This document shows, piece by piece, positions 58,646 through 64,000 of a stretch of 64,000 nucleotides of DNA. The notes beneath the pieces were generated by a model, which did not search any database, was not told the origin of the DNA, and saw only the letters and a list, made by a program, of their open reading frames with translations. Source of the stretch: Diphasiastrum complanatum (lineage: Eukaryota > Streptophyta > Lycopodiopsida > Lycopodiales > Lycopodiaceae); NCBI GenBank assembly GCA_029204225.1, contig CM055110.1, positions 18,843,501 through 18,907,500 of the forward strand, given 5' to 3'. The stretch's first letter is position 1, and each line of letters opens with the position of its first letter. The position numbers were made by a program, and so were the translations under genes.

Positions 58646-61030
58646 ATTCTACTAGTACTCCAAAAAGCCAAAAAAATGTTTTGAATATTATTTTTTTCTG
58701 GGGTTCGAATTGTTTTCCGATTCAAACTAGGCGGGCCGGTTTGAACTGGTTTGAACCAGTCAAATTGATCCTCAGTTATAGCAAACTTTAATATTGGAAG
58801 ATATTCCTCCCAATTAGTCTGCTTTTTATCGACGTATGCACGAAGCATATCCTCCAGCACCTGATTTACTCTTTTTGTTTGATGGTCTGAAGTACAAAAC
58901 GGTCTACTGTGACCCATATGGCATCATGACTCTTCTGGGTCCTAGGTAGGCCTACTATGAAATCCATGAAAATACTTTCCCATTTACTAGCTGGTATTTC
59001 TAATGGCTGTAACAACCCTCCTGCCTTTAGACATTCTGCTTTATTAATCTGACACTTCTGGCAACTGGCTACATATTGCTAGACGTCCCTTTTCATACTG
59101 GGCCAGAAGAATTGCCTACGAAGAAGCTCATAGGTCTTTTGTATTCTTGGGTGTCCCGCACTAGAACTGCCATGACATTCATACGATACTTGGCGCCTAA
59201 AATCCTCTAATTCGAGTACACAAATTCTGTCTCTGTAAAATAGATACTCATCCTGAATGGAATATTGTTTCCATTTGAATCCTCGAGAACTAGATCCCTG
59301 AACCATAATGATATTCTTGGGGTCTACAAATTCAAAATCCTCAACAAAATCTGGTGTATGCTTGGACTTTTCATTCTCAACGAAAGTTGTTGTATACTTG
59401 GATGAGTCTTCCCCATGCCTAGGAACTGGAACATATAGTTGGTAGCATGATTGCCCCTACGGCCCCATGTACAACTTATGGGCCTACTCAAGGTTTATAA
59501 AATCTTTATAGTAATTTTTATAATGTTTTACGAACTTGGAAAGCCTATTTGTACTTCGAGAAAATACAATGTTGCGCGATGCAAATTTGCGTGGCGCCAA
59601 ATTACATGGTAAAATTGATCCAAACTTAAACCATAACATGTGTGCTTGCCTGTTAACTTGTCACGGGAGTCTAGATTTGAGTTGGAGTTCTATGTGCTGA
59701 TGCATTTGCTACGTATGAAACAAAGTAGTCGTTTTATGCTCATTGACTTGTATTATATCTATTAGTTGTCTATTTAGTGAGGGTATAGTCTTATGGTGGC
59801 AGTAAGATTTCCTCAGGTCCTTAGTCGCTCATTTATGTCAGCTTTACAGTTTTGTGCTTGTAAGTGCCTAATAGGACGTCAGCCTAGCTAGATGGAGGAT
59901 GTAAGTCTCATGGTGGCAGTGGGATTTCCTCAGTTTGAGCCATGTCGCTCATGTGGTCCACTTGTGTTCAAGTCGGATTGGGGACGAGTTAGTTGGTCGA
60001 GAGTGTGGTAGACTCTCTATATGAGCATTGTGTTTGCATGACACTTTGTGTGCCAAAATGGTAGTTTGATGGTGTGCTTGAGTGTGAGTCAACAACAGGG
60101 TAGCAGGGATATGCATAACATCTTTTGGACACTCCAGACGTTGCTGCAATATATTTCTTTACTCTTATCAAATTTGAGCTTAAGGGAGAGTGTTAGAAAT
60201 CAGTTTGATCTGATTCATTAGTATAAGCTTCAAATGTGATACTGTAATTACTGTACAATTAATTAGAGTTACTGTACTCAGTTGTGTTCGAGACGTGACC
60301 CACTATGGACATATCGGTCAGGCACTGATCCCGTAGCCGACTACTTGGTTTAGCTGAGTAGCCACACATAGGAAAAATTAGCCTGTACAGAGTTATATAT
60401 AGTATATAGTATACACGAGGGCATGTCTCGAGTTTGTTGGTCGAATTTGGCCCTTTTAGGCCCGACCTTAGGCAGGTGGTAGGCCAATTTTAGGACACCT
60501 GTCTTTTCATGTAGTTTGTGATACTCTATATGTACAGCTTCTTCGGTAATACAGTTAAGCTTTTGTTGTGCCATCTTTGAGAGCTTGTGAGGAGTGTCTA
60601 TGGTGATTGATTGATGTGATTTGCATACTGCACTAGATCCTAACAAAATTTCAACTCCTTGAATCTCCAGACCTGCTGACAATCGTTTCACACTTTTTTG
60701 TCCTGACCATTAGCCAAAGAAACAATATACATGTGCTGACTAGGTGTTTATGGTAGTTATTAGTTTCTCGACTAGGGTGTAATTGATGAAGTTATGGATT
60801 GCCCCATTGTCCACCATTACTCTAACTATCTGATTGCCAATCTTTCCATGCATATGGATAGCAAAGGTTAACTGACAATAGTGCTTATGATCTTTATGAA
60901 ACACCTCTATTTCGGTAGGTGCTGAATCAGTGGGGAAACTCATAGTCTGAACTAGGTGTACTTGCTTGTTAGCTCTCTTTTTATTAAATGGTCCTTTAAA
61001 ACACTGTCTGACTGTGTGCCCTTTAACCGT
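58640..61030 (-). mobile_element. Gypsy element 5 remnant, split by a copia 3' end
   Basis: From high to low on the minus strand: end of a CCHC knuckle and linker (GHTVRQCFKGPFNKKRA) near 61020, protease MHGKIGNQIVRVMVDNGAIH (DNGA in place of DSGA) at 60740-60943, a break at about 60650, then from 59400 DFVEDFEFVDPKNIIMVQGS and the integrase zinc finger (CHGSSSAGHPRIQKTYEL, LLRRQFFWPSMKRDV, then CQKCQINK near 59040), SKWESIFMDFIVGLP and, after a deletion of the core, VNQVLEDMLRAYVDKKQTNW. The RT is absent. Confidence 0.78.
60179..60645 (+). mobile_element. Copia-like 3' end: polypurine tract and LTR
   Basis: The tract CTTAAGGGAGAG (60179-60190) precedes an LTR of 455 bp with matching ends TGTTAG (60191) and CTAACA (60645). 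This arrangement is typical of plant copia 3' termini. It interrupts gypsy element 5, which resumes at about 60650 with the codons for SAGLEIQGVE. The matching 5' LTR is not visible; sequence at 59450-60178 may be its internal 3' part, but no protein is recognisable. Confidence 0.72.
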
Positions 61031-61039
61031 TCAGACAAA

Positions 61040-61440
61040 CACAACCATCACTGTTTAGCTTTTTCACCTCCCATGCATGTCTACAACATGCGGGAGCTAG
61101 GACTCATGCAAAAGTAGAGTAAATGCACATTCACACCCAAAGGATAGTGTGCAATACACATATATGTGGTCATCAATCCACATGGTCCTATTCACCTATT
61201 ATCTCGCATGCAGCAGACATGCATGGAAGGTTGGCATGATCTGATAGATGGCTTCCATGTGGATTCTGTGGTTACCCTATGAACCCTAAAAGCTATCATG
61301 CCATTATGATAGGCCATATTGTGGGGAAACTCTATGGCACCTTCCTCTACATGGTAGTGAGTAGTGAGGCGGTGTTGGAGGGTTTGCGGATCCCAAGGCA
61401 ACCCTAACTCTAGTTAATAAGTAAGAGGGATTTGGCACCC
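61040..61440. other. No recognisable gene
   Basis: Short frames only. It may hold the start of the LTR of the right-edge element, but no boundary can be set. Confidence 0.4.
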
Positions 61441-62106
61441 TGCGTGTGTAAGTCCAACCCGATGATCACATTTGATTGATTAGTTAAAAGTCAATAAAAG
61501 GACTTTAGGCCTTTTTGCGGGACTTTTAATGTTGCAGGGCCTAAATGTCAAGTTAGTGAATAAAGTTGGGTTTCCCTCCAATTTTGATGGTTCCCACACT
61601 TTTTTAAATTTGAATAATTAGGGAGGTAGAAATGGACCAATAGGATTCAGAGGCTAGGGTCCTCCTCTCTACTATAAGAAGGGACCAACTCGAGTTCCTA
61701 CACATGTTCATTTCCTCATTTGAATAAAGCAGATTGGTTCTCTTCAGAAATGGATTGATGAATGTCCTTGCTCTTTTTCTTTCCTCTTCCATCTCTCATG
61801 CTTTTTTTGGTTTTTGCTAATTGTTGGATCTGAATGTTATTGGGATTGAGTGTTATTATACTTTTTATGAGAGAGAAAGGGAGAGAGAGAAAGGGTAAGC
61901 TATCTTTGTCGTGGATGTGTAGTGTTAATGGATCGTAGGGTTAATGGATGTTAGAGTTAGATTTGGATCCTCCATTCATGTTGAAATCTGAACTATACTA
62001 TCGCTCTCATGGGAACGAACCTACGCGTGACAATTAACTTCGTTCTTTGATGCGAGATTGACTAGATCTTGGATTTAGGTTAGGCAAGGAAAGAAACCCA
62101 CTACAA

Positions 62107-62126
62107 TTTTGGCGCTGTTGCCGGGG
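62107..62126 (+). promoter_or_regulatory. Primer binding site of element 6
   Basis: TTTTGGCGCTGTTGCCGGGG. The core TGGCGC-x-GTTGCCGGGG is a familiar plant gypsy primer site, complementary to a tRNA other than initiator Met. Confidence 0.82.
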
Positions 62127-63350
62127 AGCTACGCCAATTTTTCAGTTTACAGCATGATTGTTGGATGGTTAGCTTGCATTAGGCATCTTGTCGTGGCATG
62201 AATAGTGTTAGATCTGCATTTTAGGGTTGGTTTGGGATTGATTTTGCTTGATTTGAGTGGATTTGCTTGTTTGAAATCTAATCTGATTGTTAAACAGGGA
62301 AAGCTATTCAGATCACCAATCTTAAGATCCATTTGGATCTGAGATATCAGAAAAAACAACAAAAATCGGTCAAATCTGCTAGATTTGGTCAAAAAGAGGC
62401 AAAAAGCGTCATCAGAGTTGATAACTTTTGCCCTCTTTCAGGAAACCTTCGCCGAGTTGCAAACACCTTCGGTTTTGTTCCCAGAACTTTCTATTTGAAG
62501 GGCGAAGATTACTTCCCAGCAGATTTCCAGAAACATCAGAAAAACCGGAAAAAAACACCAAAAAATCATCAAAACCCTAAAAATACAGAAAAAGAACCTT
62601 CACCCGATTCACTGTGCATAGGTGTGACTCAGATCTATCTACTGCTAGGTCGGCGAAGAATAATACCAAAAATAGAAAGGTTTTCAGAGGATCAATTGTC
62701 ATATTGCCATATTTTTGCCAAAAAGTCACTTTTTTGCAAAAATACCAGTATTACTCTTGATCCTTCGCCAGAACCTTCGCCGAGTTTCCAAAACATTCTA
62801 TTTATAGTAAATACTATTTTTGAGTTTAGCGAAGATTCTTCTTGATTAGATCATAGAAAATCTTGATTTTTACCCTCGCCAAATTGTATTTTCTTGTGTC
62901 AGATCTTAGTTTTAGCTGTGTCAGATCTTTAATCTGAGAGGTCGGCGAAGGTTATTTCCCAAGAGATTGTCAGAAAAGTTGTTCAGAGAGTCTTTTCCCA
63001 AAATAGCACTGTCGAACCTTCGCCGAGCCAATCTTCGCCTAGTGAACCTTCACCAGTCCTATTTTTAGTTTCTGATTTTCCAGATCAAGTCTCTGTCAAA
63101 TTTTGGATCAAATATGATATATTATGATTTGGATTCTGAGAGAGTTATCATTTTTGGGAAGTACCGATTGATTGTATTTCGAAATCTTTTTCATGATCAG
63201 ATTTTTGGAAAATGGAATAGATCTAGGAGATCTAATCTAAGATAGTTTTTTGATTGAAAAATCTAGATCCAATCTCATTGTCTGCTTGATTTAAATTTGT
63301 AAAGATTGTTGCCCCTGGAGCTGCTCCTGGAGGTGCTCCACAGGAAGTCA
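62127..63350 (+). other. Long gag leader with recurrent CCTTCGCCGA word
   Basis: The word CCTTCGCCGA or CTTCGCC recurs at about 62447, 62766, 62774, 63016, 63031 and 63047, with GGCGAAG variants near 62499, 62653 and 62943. A frame of 170 codons (62333-62845) is open here, but its Lys/Asn/Ser-rich product resembles no gag and is probably incidental. Confidence 0.45.
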
Positions 63351-63937
63351 ATCCAATCATTGTTATAAGGGCAACCCGTTTGGATCTACCCAAATATAAT
63401 GGATTAACAGATCCAGTTAGATTTCTTCAGATCTATGCTGAATCCTGTGAAGTCTATGGCGAGATTTATCCTCAAGATAAACTTAAGCTGTTTCCTATGG
63501 CCTTAACAGGTGCCGCACAAGATTGGTACTATAATCAAAATGAATCTGAGCGTACAGATTGGGAGGTTGTTAAACGAGCCCTCATGACACGGTTCAAACC
63601 GCGGAAGTTTATGGAATACCCTTTCCTACTTTTAAGTAAAATTAAAATGGGAAAGCGAGAAATGGTTCGAGATTACATTGAACAGGTGAAACGCCTCAGA
63701 TCTGAGTGCGAACCTGAGCTGATTAACGAAAATGCCATGATTATGTGGTTTTTGTCAGGTCTACCTAAACGAATCAGACGTGAGCTGAAACGCCATAATG
63801 AGTATGCACTCTTGCAAAATGCTATGGATGATGCAATTCGGGAGGAGATGAAGATTCAGATGATGAGCCGAATATCAGTATGTTGCCTTATACAACAGGG
63901 AAGACTACTACGACATCCACCACTATTGCATCAATGA
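63320..63937 (+). CDS. Gypsy element 6 gag (capsid), ends near right edge
   Basis: Gag forms the particle in which the element is copied. The frame has ATRLDLPKYNGLTDPVRFLQ, KLKLFPMALTGAAQDWYYNQ, DWEVVKRALMTRFKPRKFME, VRDYIEQVKRLRSECEPELI and MWFLSGLPKRIRRELKRHNE, which are the conserved helices and Trp-Tyr pair of gypsy gag (Retrotrans_gag). The first in-frame ATG in the annotated stretch is at 63380, but the domain clearly begins upstream. A stop (TGA) at 63935 may be a lesion, because the zinc knuckle has not yet appeared. Confidence 0.85.
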   Translation, partial: AAPGGAPQEVNPIIVIRATRLDLPKYNGLTDPVRFLQIYAESCEVYGEIYPQDKLKLFPMALTGAAQDWYYNQNESERTDWEVVKRALMTRFKPRKFMEYPFLLLSKIKMGKREMVRDYIEQVKRLRSECEPELINENAMIMWFLSGLPKRIRRELKRHNEYALLQNAMDDAIREEMKIQMMSRISVCCLIQQGRLLRHPPLLHQ

Positions 63938-64000
63938 ATGGCAACGCTACTGCAGAAATGATGCTCAATGAGTTCGAGAAACTTGGGAAGAACCAGCAAA

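Larger units (their letters stand above)
61441..64000 (+). mobile_element. Ty3/gypsy element 6 (Tat/Athila-type primer site), cut by right edge
   Basis: The LTR end (...CTACA, 62105) is followed by a primer site TTTTGGCGCTGTTGCCGGGG (62107-62126), the form used by Tat/Athila-lineage plant gypsy elements rather than the Met-tRNA site seen elsewhere in this window. Then comes an unusually long leader of about 1.2 kb and the gag. The LTR's first base could not be found, so the left limit is approximate. Pol lies beyond the window. Confidence 0.75.

Noticed and set aside
62333-62845. A 170-codon frame in the leader of the right-edge gypsy element
   Set aside because: Lys/Asn/Ser-rich, lies between primer site and gag, includes the repeated CCTTCGCCGA word and has no gag features.

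Overview
This is nuclear DNA from a land plant with a large, repeat-filled genome. The evidence is a multi-exon serine carboxypeptidase-like gene with plant-type introns, plant-style Ty1/copia and Ty3/gypsy elements with initiator-Met-tRNA primer sites, a plant-type Rep/helicase Helitron, and long (CT)n/(GA)n microsatellites. I cannot fix the species. A fern, a lycophyte or another large-genome plant would fit, but that is a guess. I see no bacterial operon, CRISPR array, tRNA or rRNA.

Layout. 0-5.3 kb: a frame-broken coiled-coil coding remnant runs off the left edge. It is followed by a broken serine carboxypeptidase-like (SCPL) gene on the minus strand (3021-5227). Its first and last five coding exons are readable, but the middle, including the catalytic-serine exon, is gone and a copia reverse-transcriptase scrap sits there instead. 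5.3-9.4 kb: no gene; a strongly T/G-biased stretch and a 58-bp tandem repeat. 9.4-13.4 kb: a nearly complete but stop-riddled copia element with unusually short 105-bp LTRs. 13.4-17 kb: LTR debris, a 43-53-bp tandem array, a copia integrase fragment and an unrecognised protein remnant.

17-26.6 kb: a Helitron neighbourhood. A candidate complete element (about 17458-25854) has a TC 5' end, a Rep domain with an HUH motif, a PIF1-like helicase tail, a 3' palindrome and a CTAG end. It is preceded and followed head-to-tail by related 3' ends (17452-17455 and 26611-26614). Microsatellites, G-rich modules and a 1-kb higher-order satellite lie inside these elements.

27-42 kb: gypsy elements. The best bounded is 34970-40630 (minus), with LTRs of about 1.07 kb, a matching 5-bp target duplication (TGTCA), a chromodomain-like tail and several internal deletions. 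One of its LTRs carries a segment of about 290 bp inverted relative to the other. 42-51 kb: mostly unassignable sequence with gypsy gag and RT scraps and isolated primer-site/LTR relics.

52-64 kb: a degenerate gypsy element (minus), a minisatellite, three remnants of a LINE-like C-terminal domain in both orientations, a gypsy 3' end with LTR (plus), a gypsy element (minus) interrupted by the 3' end of a copia element, and finally the 5' part of a gypsy element with a Tat/Athila-type primer site, whose gag reaches almost to the right edge.

No gene here looks fully functional. The window is best read as a graveyard of nested mobile elements around one dead or dying host gene. ORF starts were judged by homology, because several long frames open at TTG rather than ATG.
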